A stretch of 64,000 nt of DNA, from positions 434,001 through 498,000 of the forward strand of contig NZ_JACBZS010000001.1 of assembly GCF_013408305.1 (NCBI RefSeq), written 5' to 3'. The notes below the pieces were generated by a model that worked only from the letters and a program-made list of their open reading frames with translations, was not told where the DNA came from and did no database searches. The stretch is from Naumannella cuiyingiana (lineage in GTDB: Bacteria; Actinomycetota; Actinomycetes; Propionibacteriales; Propionibacteriaceae). Both the position numbers and the translations under genes were made by a program. Of this stretch, positions 19,260 through 26,759 are shown piece after piece (positions within the stretch are counted from its first letter, which is position 1; each line of letters begins with the position of its first letter).

Positions 19260-19354
19260 GCCGAGCTCAGACCATGTGCGGGAGCCGAGCTCAGACCATG
19301 TGCGGGAGCCGAGCTCAGACCATGTGCGGGAGCCGAGCTCAGCCCATGTGCGGG
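19258..19354. repeat. 24-bp tandem repeat spanning the pruA stop codon (about four copies)
   Basis: Copies starting CCGAGCTCAG begin at 19261, 19285, 19309 and 19333, exactly 24 bases apart. The first three are identical, and the fourth differs by one base (CCC for ACC after the shared ten). Read on the minus strand each unit ends a PHM-x-stop: the copy at 19333 carries the true pruA stop at 19339-19341, and the others repeat the same C-terminal codons and TGA downstream. Each unit also contains a small GAGC-CGA-GCTC inverted repeat. The array fills the gap between the convergent DUF2505 and pruA genes. Confidence 0.9.
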
Positions 19355-20967
19355 TAGGCCTCGGCGGTCGGCGGGACGAAGGTCTCCTTGATCGCGCGCG
19401 GGCTGACCCAGCGGGCGAGGTTCCACATCGAGCCGGCCTTGTCGTCGGTGCCCGAGGCGCGCGCCCCGCCGAACGGCTGCTGACCGACGACGGCGCCGGT
19501 CGGCTTGTCGTTGATGTAGAAGTTGCCGGCGGCCTGGCGCAGCGCCTCCCTCGCCTGGTCGATGGCGGCGCGGTCCGTCGCGATCACCGCCCCGGTGAGG
19601 CCGTAGGGCGAGGTCTGGTCGACCAGCTCCAGCGTCTCGGCGTACCGATCGTCGTCGTAGACGTAGATGCCGAGGATCGGGCCGAAGTACTCGGTGGTGA
19701 AGATCTCGGCCTCCGGGTTGTCGGAGGTGATGATCGTCGGGCGGACGAAGAAGCCCTCGGAGTCGTCGTAGCGGCCCCCGGCCACGACCTCGCAATCGGC
19801 CGCCGTGTTGGCCGCATCGATCGCCGCCTTGTGCTTGGCGAACGCGCGCTCGTCGATCACCGCGGAGGTGAAGTTGGCAAGATCACGAACATCGCCGACG
19901 GCCAGCGCATCGGTACGCCGGGCGAGCTCGTCACTGATCTTGTCCCACACGCCGCGCGCCACATAGGCGCGCGAGGCGGCCGAACACTTCTGCCCGGAGT
20001 ACTCGAAGGCGCCGCGGATCAGCGCGGTGATCACGGTCGCGGGATCGGCGCTCGGGTGCGCGACCACGAAGTCCTTGCCACCGGTCTCCCCCACGATCCG
20101 CGGATAGGCCCGGTAATGATCAAGATTGTCGCCGATCTCGCGCCACAGCTTCTTGAACGTGGCGGTCGATCCGGTGAAGTGCAGGCCGGCGAACCCCGGG
20201 TCCGTCAGGGCCACCGACGACACGTCGATCCCGTCGCCCGGCAACAGATTGATCACCCCCGGCGGGAGGCCGGCCGCCTCCAGCAGCCGCATGGTGAAGT
20301 GCGCCGCGAACTGCTGGGTCGGGCTCGGCTTCCACAACACGACATTGCCCATCAGCGCGGGTGCGGTCGGCAGGTTGCCGGCGATCGCGGTGAAGTTGAA
20401 CGGCGTGATCGCGTAGACGAAGCCTTCCAGCGGGCGATAGTCGAGCTGGTTCCAGACACCGGGCGAGCTGATCGGCTGCTCGGCGATGAGCTGCTCGCCG
20501 AAGGCGACATTGAACCGCCAGAAGTCGATCAGCTCACAGGCCGCGTCGATCTCGGCCTGCTGGATCGTCTTGCCCTGACCGAGCATGGTGGCGGCGTTCA
20601 GGGTGTCGCGCCACGGGCCGGCCAGCAGATCGGCGGCACGCAGGAAGACCGCGGCCCGTTCGTGATACGGCGTCGCGGCCCATGCCGGGGCCGCCGCGGC
20701 CGCGGCGGCGATCGCCGCACGGGCGTCCTCGGCGCTGGCGTTGGCGCTGCGCCCCAACACGTGCGAGCGGTCCGACGGCATCGTCACCTCGAACGGCTCG
20801 CCGCCGGGCATCCGCTGCTCGCCGCCGATGGTCGCGGTCAGCTCGACCGGCTCCGCGCTCGCCAGCTCCTTCAGCCGCGCCTCCAGGCTGTCTCGCTCCG
20901 GCGATCCCGGGGCGTAGCCGCGGACCGGTTCGTTGACGGGCTCGGGAACGGTGACGATCGCATCCAT
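19339..20967 (-). CDS. pruA: L-glutamate gamma-semialdehyde (1-pyrroline-5-carboxylate) dehydrogenase
   Basis: The 542-residue aldehyde dehydrogenase converts P5C/glutamate semialdehyde to glutamate with NAD, the second step of proline catabolism. Motifs seen are the ALDH region LVRxGFVYAITPFNFTA-like segment near 190, GETGGKDFV with the general-base glutamate near 300, and YSGQKCSAASRAYV with the catalytic cysteine near 335. The C-terminal half matches PutA/RocA proteins. No prodh/putB is in the window. ATG 20967 follows TATCCT by 6 bases (leaderless pattern). The last codons and stop fall inside the fourth unit of a 24-bp tandem repeat. Confidence 0.94.
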   Translation of the reverse strand: MDAIVTVPEPVNEPVRGYAPGSPERDSLEARLKELASAEPVELTATIGGEQRMPGGEPFEVTMPSDRSHVLGRSANASAEDARAAIAAAAAAAPAWAATPYHERAAVFLRAADLLAGPWRDTLNAATMLGQGKTIQQAEIDAACELIDFWRFNVAFGEQLIAEQPISSPGVWNQLDYRPLEGFVYAITPFNFTAIAGNLPTAPALMGNVVLWKPSPTQQFAAHFTMRLLEAAGLPPGVINLLPGDGIDVSSVALTDPGFAGLHFTGSTATFKKLWREIGDNLDHYRAYPRIVGETGGKDFVVAHPSADPATVITALIRGAFEYSGQKCSAASRAYVARGVWDKISDELARRTDALAVGDVRDLANFTSAVIDERAFAKHKAAIDAANTAADCEVVAGGRYDDSEGFFVRPTIITSDNPEAEIFTTEYFGPILGIYVYDDDRYAETLELVDQTSPYGLTGAVIATDRAAIDQAREALRQAAGNFYINDKPTGAVVGQQPFGGARASGTDDKAGSMWNLARWVSPRAIKETFVPPTAEAYPHMG

Positions 20968-20995
20968 GCTCGCAGGATAACGCGGCGGCGCGGGC

Positions 20996-21820
20996 TCACC
21001 CCGTCTTGGCATCGCCCGATCCGGCGGCCTGTTCGCGGCGCTTCTTGGCGGCGTCCACCGAGGCCCGCAGCGCGGCCACCAGGTCCACCACCTCGGCCGC
21101 GTCGGCCCCCTCGGTCTCGCCCTCCTCGGTCGGCATCGGCGCCCCGGACAGCTTGGCGTTGACGACCTCCTCGAGCGCTGCCCGGTAGTCGTCGTGGTAC
21201 TGCTCCGGGGCGAAATCGGCGTCGAGGGCATCGATGAACGACTGCGCCATCTTCACCTCCGCATCGGAGACGGTGACATCGGCCGGCGGTGCGGCGAACT
21301 CACCGTCGCGCAACTCGTCCGGCCACAACATGGTGTGCAGCACCAGCAGATCGTCCTTGGGCCGGATCAGCGCCAGTTGTTCGCGATTGCGCAGCGCGAC
21401 CTTGACCAGCGCCGACTTCCCGGACTTGCTCAGCGCGTCACGCAGCAACACGTACGGCTTGGCACCCGGGCCGTCGGCCTCCAGGAAGTAGGTCTTGTTC
21501 AGGTAGGTCGGATCGACCTCGTCGGCGTCGACGAACTGGACCACCTCGACCTGCTTGGTGCTCGGCAGCGGCAGGTCGTCGAAGTCGGACTTCTCCAGGA
21601 TCGCCAGCCGCCCGTCGGGCGCCTCGTAGCCCTTGGCGATCTCGCTGTAGGGGATCTCCTTGCCGTCCTTCTCGCAGACCCGCTTGTACTTGATCCGGCC
21701 GCCGTCCTCGGCGTGCACCTGGTGGAACGACACATCGCGCTCCTCGGTGGCCGAGTACAGCTTGACCGGGATGGTCACGAGGCCGAACGAGATGGCGCCT
21801 TTCCAGATCGATCTGGGCAT
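20996..21820 (-). CDS. ku: Ku family non-homologous end-joining protein
   Basis: The 274-residue bacterial Ku homologue is expected to form a ring on DNA ends and recruit LigD. It starts MPRSIWKGAISFGLVTIPVKLYSAT, diagnostic of the family, continues with the Ku core through the GEFAAPPADVTVSDAEVKMAQ region, and ends with a short charged tail. The start at 21820 rather than 21838 is supported by family N-termini and by GACAAT 6 bases upstream. It begins 4 bases after the arsR-type gene, so co-transcription with that regulator is likely. No ligD gene is present in the window. Confidence 0.95.
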   Translation of the reverse strand: MPRSIWKGAISFGLVTIPVKLYSATEERDVSFHQVHAEDGGRIKYKRVCEKDGKEIPYSEIAKGYEAPDGRLAILEKSDFDDLPLPSTKQVEVVQFVDADEVDPTYLNKTYFLEADGPGAKPYVLLRDALSKSGKSALVKVALRNREQLALIRPKDDLLVLHTMLWPDELRDGEFAAPPADVTVSDAEVKMAQSFIDALDADFAPEQYHDDYRAALEEVVNAKLSGAPMPTEEGETEGADAAEVVDLVAALRASVDAAKKRREQAAGSGDAKTG

Positions 21821-21824
21821 GGGG

Positions 21825-22130
21825 TCATTGTCCCCCATCGGTGCGCGCCGCGCGGGCGGACCGGGCCGCGAGGACCGATTCGAGTACGCCGGGGGCGCGC
21901 CGATCGGCCTCGGCCCGGGCCAGCAGGTTCAGCGTGCGGCCGCCCTCGGCGTACTGCTCGATCAGCCCCGCCTCGCGCAACAGCCGGAAGTGGTACGACG
22001 CCGTCGACTTCGCGATGTCGTCGTACAGCGCCCCGCAGGGCTGCGGCTCCCCCCGGTCGGCGAGCCGACCGACCATCTCCAGCCGTACCGGGTCGCCCAG
22101 CGCATGCAGCACTGCGGCGATCTCGGTCAT
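21825..22130 (-). CDS. ArsR-family winged-helix regulator
   Basis: The 101-residue protein starts MTEIAAVLHALGDPVRLEMVGRLADRGE, with the recognition helix around STASYHFRLLREAGLIEQ. No Cys-x-Cys metal motif of the ArsR/SmtB metal sensors is visible, so a non-metal signal is likely. The start ATG 22130 has GGAGG 5 bases upstream; the longer frame would read through the operators. It is divergent from the Gal80-like oxidoreductase and just upstream of ku. Two identical-type palindromes in the intergenic region are its probable operators. Confidence 0.9.
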   Translation of the reverse strand: MTEIAAVLHALGDPVRLEMVGRLADRGEPQPCGALYDDIAKSTASYHFRLLREAGLIEQYAEGGRTLNLLARAEADRRAPGVLESVLAARSARAARTDGGQ

Positions 22131-22150
22131 GCCGCCTCCACGAGTCGATG

Positions 22151-22167
22151 GTTCGAATACTTCGAAC
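22151..22167. promoter_or_regulatory. ArsR-type operator 1
   Basis: GTTCGAATACTTCGAAC is a perfect 7-3-7 palindrome 21 bases before the arsR-type start codon. It shares both arms exactly with the second site at 22189, and only the 3-base centre differs. Centre-to-centre spacing is 38 bases, close to 3.6 helical turns. Confidence 0.75.
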
Positions 22168-22188
22168 ACCATGCTAGCGTGCGAACAG

Positions 22189-22205
22189 GTTCGAAAAGTT
22201 CGAAC
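22189..22205. promoter_or_regulatory. ArsR-type operator 2
   Basis: GTTCGAAAAGTTCGAAC has the same 7-base arms as operator 1 with a different centre. It lies 43 bases upstream of the oxidoreductase start, so the pair could control both divergent genes and, through arsR, ku. Confidence 0.75.
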
Positions 22206-22248
22206 ACAGGTGCCGGATCCGGCCCGAACAGCGAGAGGACGACCACTG

Positions 22249-23340
22249 ATGACCCCACCCCCTCCCCCGCGCATCGGGATCGTCGGTGCGAGCCGCGGCC
22301 ACGGCTGGGGCTATCGCGCGCACCTGCCGGCCATCGCCGCGCTCGCCGATGCGGGACTGCCCGCCCCGGTGGTCACCGCCGTCTCGACCACCCGGCCGGA
22401 GTCGGCGCGCGAGGCCGCCGCGGACACCGGCGCCACCGGCCACACCAGCGCCGAGGAGCTGGCCGCCGACCCGGCGGTCGAGGTCGTGGTGATCACCGTG
22501 AAGGTGCCGGCCCATGATCAACTCGTCCGTACCGCCCTCGCCGCCGGGAAGCATGTGCTGTGCGAATGGCCGCTTGCCCTGGACGCGCGCGAGGCGGCGG
22601 AACTGGAGGCACTCACCAGACCGGACCGGCGCGGGTTCGTCGGGCTGCAGGGGCGCCACGACCCGGTGATCGTGTCCGCGCGCCGACTGCTCGCCTCCGG
22701 CGAGCTGGGCGAGATCCAGACCGTTCTCGCGCGATCCTCGCGCGGCAGCGGGCTGGCCGCGCTGGATCAGCCGCGCCGCTACACCCTGGACCGCGCCAGC
22801 GGCGCCGGCAACCGCGAGGTGCACACCGGGCACTTCGCGGACCTGGTCGATCAGGTCGTCGGTGGCATCACCCCGGTCGGCGGCGCCGCGGTCGTGCATC
22901 GTCCGCGGGTCGCGGTCGAGGGCATCGGTCCGGTTGCGGCGAGCGCGCCCGACACGCTGGCCGGTACCTTCCGCACGCCGACCGGGCTCGGCGCGATCGT
23001 CACCTTCGACGGCGACCCCGACCCGCGGTCGACGCTCACGGTGCACACCGACGGCGGCGTCCTGGAGCTGACCACTCCCGGGGTGGACGAGCCGGGTGGC
23101 GCCGGCCAGCCACAGTTCTCCCGCTGGTCCGGCCGGCTGATCCGCCGCGGGCGGCCCGCCCAGCCGCTCGCCGCGGCTGACCCGCTGGCCGGGCTCGCGG
23201 TGCCGACCGAGGCCCGCCACGTCGCCGCCCAGTACCTCGCCCTCACCGCGGACCTGACCGACGGCGGCTCGCGGGTCGCGACCTTCGCCGACGCGGTACG
23301 CCTGCACGGGCTGATCGAGTCGCTCGCCCCCGGCGCCTGA
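22249..23340 (+). CDS. Gfo/Idh/MocA-family (Gal80-like) oxidoreductase
   Basis: The 363-residue protein has an N-terminal Rossmann domain (RIGIVGASRGHGWGYRAHLPAI) and the family's central segment at residues ~100-110. Where typical members have the EKP catalytic lysine, this protein reads CEWPLALD, with Trp instead of Lys, as in Gal80-type proteins that bind NAD(P) without turning over a sugar. It may therefore be a sensor or an enzyme with altered chemistry. The start ATG 22249 has GAGAGGA upstream. It is divergent from, and probably repressed by, the ArsR protein through the two operators. Confidence 0.85.
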   Translation: MTPPPPPRIGIVGASRGHGWGYRAHLPAIAALADAGLPAPVVTAVSTTRPESAREAAADTGATGHTSAEELAADPAVEVVVITVKVPAHDQLVRTALAAGKHVLCEWPLALDAREAAELEALTRPDRRGFVGLQGRHDPVIVSARRLLASGELGEIQTVLARSSRGSGLAALDQPRRYTLDRASGAGNREVHTGHFADLVDQVVGGITPVGGAAVVHRPRVAVEGIGPVAASAPDTLAGTFRTPTGLGAIVTFDGDPDPRSTLTVHTDGGVLELTTPGVDEPGGAGQPQFSRWSGRLIRRGRPAQPLAAADPLAGLAVPTEARHVAAQYLALTADLTDGGSRVATFADAVRLHGLIESLAPGA

Positions 23341-23347
23341 GCGCCGC

Positions 23348-23797
23348 TCAGAGCAGGTCGGCCAGCTCTCCCGGGTGATGCCAGAGCAGGTCGTGCTCGC
23401 CGAGAAAGGTCTGCGTGGCCGGGGATTCCCAGGCCTCGTCGAGGTCGGCGCCCTCGACGGCGGCTGCGGCGCGCACCGCGGCCGCCGGGTCGTCGTCGAC
23501 GAACACGCCGTGCACATCGGCGAGCCGCAGCACCGGAACCGTGACCGCGCCGAACTCCGCCGGTTCGGTCTCGTGCACCGCGACCTCGGCGGTGACCAGC
23601 AGGGCGGCGTCGTCGAGCAGCCCCGCGGCCCGGGCGATCAGCAGGGCGACATATTCGGCATCCTCGCCCGCGGACAGCTCGAAGGCATCCAACATCGCGG
23701 CCGTCGGGGCGTACCCGCGCAGGTCGACGAGCTCGGCGCCCTCGGCGAGACCGGCGGCCTGCTCGGTCGACAGGGCGATCGCGGCGAGCATCCTCAT
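23348..23797 (-). CDS. DUF6912-like hypothetical protein
   Basis: This acidic, Ala/Leu-rich protein is 149 residues long with no signal peptide or membrane segment. The layout MRMLAAIALSTEQAAGLAEG, LRGYAPTAAMLDAF, DAEYVALLIARAAG and VLRLADVHGVFVDD resembles DUF6912 proteins of actinobacteria, function unknown. Its start codon overlaps the stop of the WS/DGAT-like gene by 4 bases (ATGA) with GGAGG upstream, so the two are translationally coupled. This spacing is tighter than chance and argues for a shared role. Confidence 0.65.
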   Translation of the reverse strand: MRMLAAIALSTEQAAGLAEGAELVDLRGYAPTAAMLDAFELSAGEDAEYVALLIARAAGLLDDAALLVTAEVAVHETEPAEFGAVTVPVLRLADVHGVFVDDDPAAAVRAAAAVEGADLDEAWESPATQTFLGEHDLLWHHPGELADLL

Positions 23798-25278
23798 CGC
23801 GCCCCCTCCTGTCGCCGGTCCAGCGCCTCGGCGAGCTCGTCGACGGCATCGGGTACGCCCTCGGCGAGCGCCGCCAGGTCGGCCAGCTTGTCCCGATCGG
23901 CGGTCAGGCCGAGATGCACCCGCCCGTCGTAGGAGGTCAGGCCGGCGGCCAGCAGGTGCCCCGCCGCCAGCGGCAGCACCGGCCAGGTCGCGGCCAGCGG
24001 TGCCGTGCCGGCGTACACCTTGTGCTGCGGGCCGGGGACATTGGTCACCATCAGATCGTAGGGCCGGCGCCGGCTGCCCAGGGCGGCCCGCACGGCGAGT
24101 GCCTGCAGGGTTGCGGGCGCGAAACCGGCGATCTCGGAGATGTCGCGGGCCCCCACCGCGCGCCCGGTGTCCTTGTACGCGCGGGTGTCGAAGGCGACCT
24201 GCTGCAGACGCAGCAGCGGGTTGGGCTCGCCCACGGGCAGCGACATCAACAGCGGCGCGACCGATGATCCGAGCGAGCTGGGCTCGCCGTCGACATCGCG
24301 CACGCTCATCGGCGCGAGCGCGACCAGCTCCGAGCGGCGCGGCGCGGCCCCGCGCCCGGTCAGCCACGCGCGCAGCGCGCCGGTCAGCACGGTCAGCACG
24401 ATGTCGTTGATGGTCACGGCGCCGAGCGTGTCCTCTTGGGCGCCGGCCGCCTGCCCCTTGGCGCGCAGCTCCTGCAGCCTCGCCAGCGGCAGGTCCAGCG
24501 CGGCCCAACGGCGCTGCTGGGAGGCGGCCCCGCCGAGCGGCGAGTCGGTGGGTGGGCGTCCGCCGTGCACGAACGCGCCGAGCAGATCGCCGACCGCGCC
24601 GGCGGTGCCACCCACGGCCTCGGTGACCGCGACCACCGCGCCCAGAGCCTCGGTCGCCCCGCGACGCGCGCGCGGCAGCAACGACGGCAGTCCCCCGCCC
24701 GCCTCCAGCGCGGCGCCGGCGAGCAGCCCGAGCGGGCCCGGCTCCGGCTCGGGTCGCCACTCGGTGCCGAACGGCGACTCCTCGGCCTCGTCGGGGATGG
24801 GATCCGACTCCAGCAGCAACTGACCGAGATCGACCGCATCGATCCCGTCCACCAGCACCGGATGGGTCTTCCAGACCAGGGCGGTACGCCCACCGCCCAG
24901 GCCCTCCACCAGGTAGAGCTCCCACAGCGGGCGCGACCGGTCGAGGCGCCCGGCGCTCACCCGGCCGACGAACTCGGCCAGTTGCTCGGGGGTGCCGGGC
25001 GCGGGCAGCGCCGCCGAGCGGACGTGGAAGCTCAGGTCGAAGTCGGCGTCGTCGACCCAGACCGGCGTACCGAGCGCGCCCGGAACCGTCCGCACCCGCT
25101 TGCGATAGCGCGGCACATAGACCAGCCGCTCGGTGATCAGGTCCAGCAGCCGGTCGCGGGTCAGCGGCGTACCGTCGGCGGCCGGGTCGAACACGTCGAC
25201 CGCGCCGGCGTGTCCGGGATTGTGATGGGTGTCGAGGGCGAGTAGCAGTACGTCTCGCTCGGACAGCCGGTCTGCCAT
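23794..25278 (-). CDS. WS/DGAT (wax ester synthase / acylglycerol acyltransferase) family protein with altered active site
   Basis: The 494-residue protein aligns along the whole WS/DGAT family: N-terminal RLSERDVLLLALD, the RPLWELYLVEGL segment near 125, and the C-terminal DUF1298 region (NVPGPQHKVY near 400). Active members join acyl-CoA to alcohols or diacylglycerol through an HHxxxDG motif. Here that motif reads HPVLVDG (from bases near 24855-24875), so the catalytic second histidine is proline, while the Asp and Gly remain. Two base changes would be needed, so it is not a simple sequencing error. It may be inactive or have another role. It is coupled to the DUF6912-like gene. Confidence 0.88.
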   Translation of the reverse strand: MADRLSERDVLLLALDTHHNPGHAGAVDVFDPAADGTPLTRDRLLDLITERLVYVPRYRKRVRTVPGALGTPVWVDDADFDLSFHVRSAALPAPGTPEQLAEFVGRVSAGRLDRSRPLWELYLVEGLGGGRTALVWKTHPVLVDGIDAVDLGQLLLESDPIPDEAEESPFGTEWRPEPEPGPLGLLAGAALEAGGGLPSLLPRARRGATEALGAVVAVTEAVGGTAGAVGDLLGAFVHGGRPPTDSPLGGAASQQRRWAALDLPLARLQELRAKGQAAGAQEDTLGAVTINDIVLTVLTGALRAWLTGRGAAPRRSELVALAPMSVRDVDGEPSSLGSSVAPLLMSLPVGEPNPLLRLQQVAFDTRAYKDTGRAVGARDISEIAGFAPATLQALAVRAALGSRRRPYDLMVTNVPGPQHKVYAGTAPLAATWPVLPLAAGHLLAAGLTSYDGRVHLGLTADRDKLADLAALAEGVPDAVDELAEALDRRQEGAR

Positions 25279-25284
25279 CGTCGG

Positions 25285-25677
25285 TCAGTCGGCCTTGACC
25301 AACAAGACGGGCATCGGCGCGTCCAGCAGTACCCGTTGCACGGTGCTGCCCATCAGCAGCTTGCCGACCGCGCTGCGGTGCCGGCCGCCGACCACCAGCA
25401 TGTCGGCGTCGGCCTGGATCGCCTGGTCGATCAGCGCGCCAGCCGGATCCGGGCCCTGGGCCCCGATCAGCACCCGGACGTTGTTCTCGTCCCCGCCGGC
25501 GGCGACGACCGCCCGCCGGGTGTTGAAATCGGCGTGCTCGCGGCTGTCGGCGCTCAGTTCCTCCACCACGTGCAGCACGACCAGCTCGCGGCCGTCGCGC
25601 TCGGCCTCGAGCACGGCGCGAGCCAGCGCCGCCCGCCCCGGCACGCTGTCGTTGAAGGCCACCGCAACCACGCTCAC
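25285..25677 (-). CDS. Universal stress protein (UspA family)
   Basis: The 130-residue single UspA domain begins VSVVAVAFNDSVPGRAALARAV and ends with the nucleotide-binding signature DMLVVGGRHRSAVGKLLMGSTVQRVLLDAPMPVLLV, close to G-2x-G-9x-G(S/T). USPs bind ATP or cAMP and support stress survival. It lies 6 bases upstream of the WS/DGAT-like gene and probably heads that operon. The start GTG 25677 was chosen from family N-termini. CATGAT ends 6 bases upstream of it, another leaderless-type arrangement. Confidence 0.9.
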   Translation of the reverse strand: MSVVAVAFNDSVPGRAALARAVLEAERDGRELVVLHVVEELSADSREHADFNTRRAVVAAGGDENNVRVLIGAQGPDPAGALIDQAIQADADMLVVGGRHRSAVGKLLMGSTVQRVLLDAPMPVLLVKAD

Positions 25678-25722
25678 AGGGCCATCATGGCACGTCCGCG
25701 CGCGCCTTCCCGGGCATCGGCC

Positions 25723-25759
25723 GGAGCCCTCGCGGGGCGGCGGCCCTGACATGATGGCG
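25723..25759. repeat. 37-bp direct repeat, copy 1
   Basis: This begins GGAGCCCTCGCGGGG and ends TGACATGATGGCG. It matches the copy at 27333-27369 at 34 of 37 positions without gaps. The two copies are in the same orientation and bracket the acetyltransferase remnant, the MBL-fold gene and the TetR gene. The inner CATGAT-GGC also resembles the promoter of the adjacent stress gene on the other strand. Confidence 0.8.
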
Positions 25760-25791
25760 GACCCGGACCGGGCAGAGCTGGCAGGGGGTGA

Positions 25792-25881
25792 GCGGGCTGG
25801 AAGCTGGGCCACTGGCACGACGTGCTTTTCGCCCAGAAGCGGCTCCCCGAGGGTTCCGCGGCACCCGCGCCGCTGCGCTGA
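25792..25881 (+). pseudogene. Possible C-terminal remnant of a GNAT acetyltransferase
   Basis: After an in-frame stop at 25789-25791, about 29 codons read GWKLGHWHDVLFAQKRLPEG and end at a TGA (25879-25881). This resembles the last strand and tail of phosphinothricin-type GNAT acetyltransferases (G-x-K-x-G-x-W-x-D-V pattern). No start codon or upstream domain is present, and it lies 33 bases from a 37-bp repeat. I read it as a gene fragment left by a rearrangement. The match is short and could be coincidental. Confidence 0.4.
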
Positions 25882-25903
25882 GGCGAGCGCCCATGACGCG
25901 TCG

Positions 25904-26722
25904 TCAGGCAATCTCGCGGCGGATCGCCCATCGGCCAACAGGAGCCGGGATCAGCCGTGATCGCAGCCCGGCGTCGGTGAACTCGCGGTCCAGGTCATCG
26001 AACCCCTCGCTGTAGATCGACCAGCCCCGATGGTGCACCGGGATTACCTGGGCGGCATCGAGCAGGGCCGTCACATCCACCGCCCGCGCGGCCGACAGGG
26101 TCAGCGCCCGCCCGGAGTTCTTGGCCGGCACCCGCGCCGCGCCGCAGTGCAGCACGGCCACCTCGATCCTGGGGAACCGGGCGGCGATGCGCACCACCGG
26201 GGCGATGCCGGCGTTGTCGCCGCTGAGATACACAGTCGGCAGGCCGTCGCTCTCCAGCACGAACCCACTGACCTCGGTGTTCACGTTGCCGGCCTCATCC
26301 AGCTCGCCGTCCAGCGGTCCATGCTGCGCCGGTACCGCGGTGACCCGCACGAGCGACCTGGTCCCCGGCAGCTGGTGCTCCGCGAATTCGGCCAGCCCGA
26401 TCGCCGGCGGGCCGATCCGGGCGGCCGCCTTCGGTCCGGTGAGGATCACCGGTGCGCGTAGCGCGAACTCGCGCCCGGCCCGGTCGAGATTGTCGGCGTG
26501 CAGATCGTGGCTGAGTAGCACAGCATCGATGTCACCCAGGGCCGGTGCCGCGACCGCCGGGCCCTCGAGCTTCTGGTAGGCCCCGTAGTCCCCGGGCGGG
26601 TCGAGCGTGGGATCGGTGACGAACCGCAGCCCGCCGTAGTCCAGCACGGCAGTCGGGCCGCCGATCGCTGCGATGGCGAATTCCTGCCGGACCGCGGTCA
26701 CTGCCTCTTCGGTGGGTGTCAT
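25904..26722 (-). CDS. MBL-fold metallo-hydrolase (UlaG-like)
   Basis: The 272-residue protein has the metallo-beta-lactamase fold pattern of UlaG-like proteins: AVLDYGGLRFVTDPTLDP near residue 25-40, the metal motif SHDLHADNLD near 70 (HxxHxDN instead of the usual HxHxDH), PAQHGP near 140, LSGDNAG near 180, and HHRGWS near 240. Substrate is unknown. ATG 26722 follows a TATGGT element by 7 bases, which lies inside the palindrome shared with the divergent TetR gene. The pair is flanked by 37-bp direct repeats. Confidence 0.85.
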   Translation of the reverse strand: MTPTEEAVTAVRQEFAIAAIGGPTAVLDYGGLRFVTDPTLDPPGDYGAYQKLEGPAVAAPALGDIDAVLLSHDLHADNLDRAGREFALRAPVILTGPKAAARIGPPAIGLAEFAEHQLPGTRSLVRVTAVPAQHGPLDGELDEAGNVNTEVSGFVLESDGLPTVYLSGDNAGIAPVVRIAARFPRIEVAVLHCGAARVPAKNSGRALTLSAARAVDVTALLDAAQVIPVHHRGWSIYSEGFDDLDREFTDAGLRSRLIPAPVGRWAIRREIA

Positions 26723-26728
26723 GGTGGC

Positions 26729-26754
26729 CACCATACCTACCTCTAGGTATGGTG
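26729..26754. promoter_or_regulatory. Probable TetR operator covering two divergent leaderless promoters
   Basis: A perfect inverted repeat has 11-base arms (CACCATACCTA and TAGGTATGGTG) around a 4-base centre. Each arm contains TATGGT in outward orientation. On the plus strand it ends 6 bases before ATG 26760 (TetR), and on the minus strand 7 bases before ATG 26722 (MBL). A bound dimer would cover both -10 regions at once. Confidence 0.75.
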
Positions 26755-26759
26755 ACGAC

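Noticed and set aside
19258-19354. CRISPR array
   Set aside because: The units are contiguous 24-mers with no unique spacers, and no cas genes lie nearby.
25220-25235. THHNPGHAG near the N-terminus of the WS/DGAT-like protein as a displaced HHxxxDG motif
   Set aside because: It lies at residues ~17-25, where homologues have the conserved LD-x-P-x-HVG segment, and lacks the Asp-Gly. The true motif position is the HPVLVDG site.
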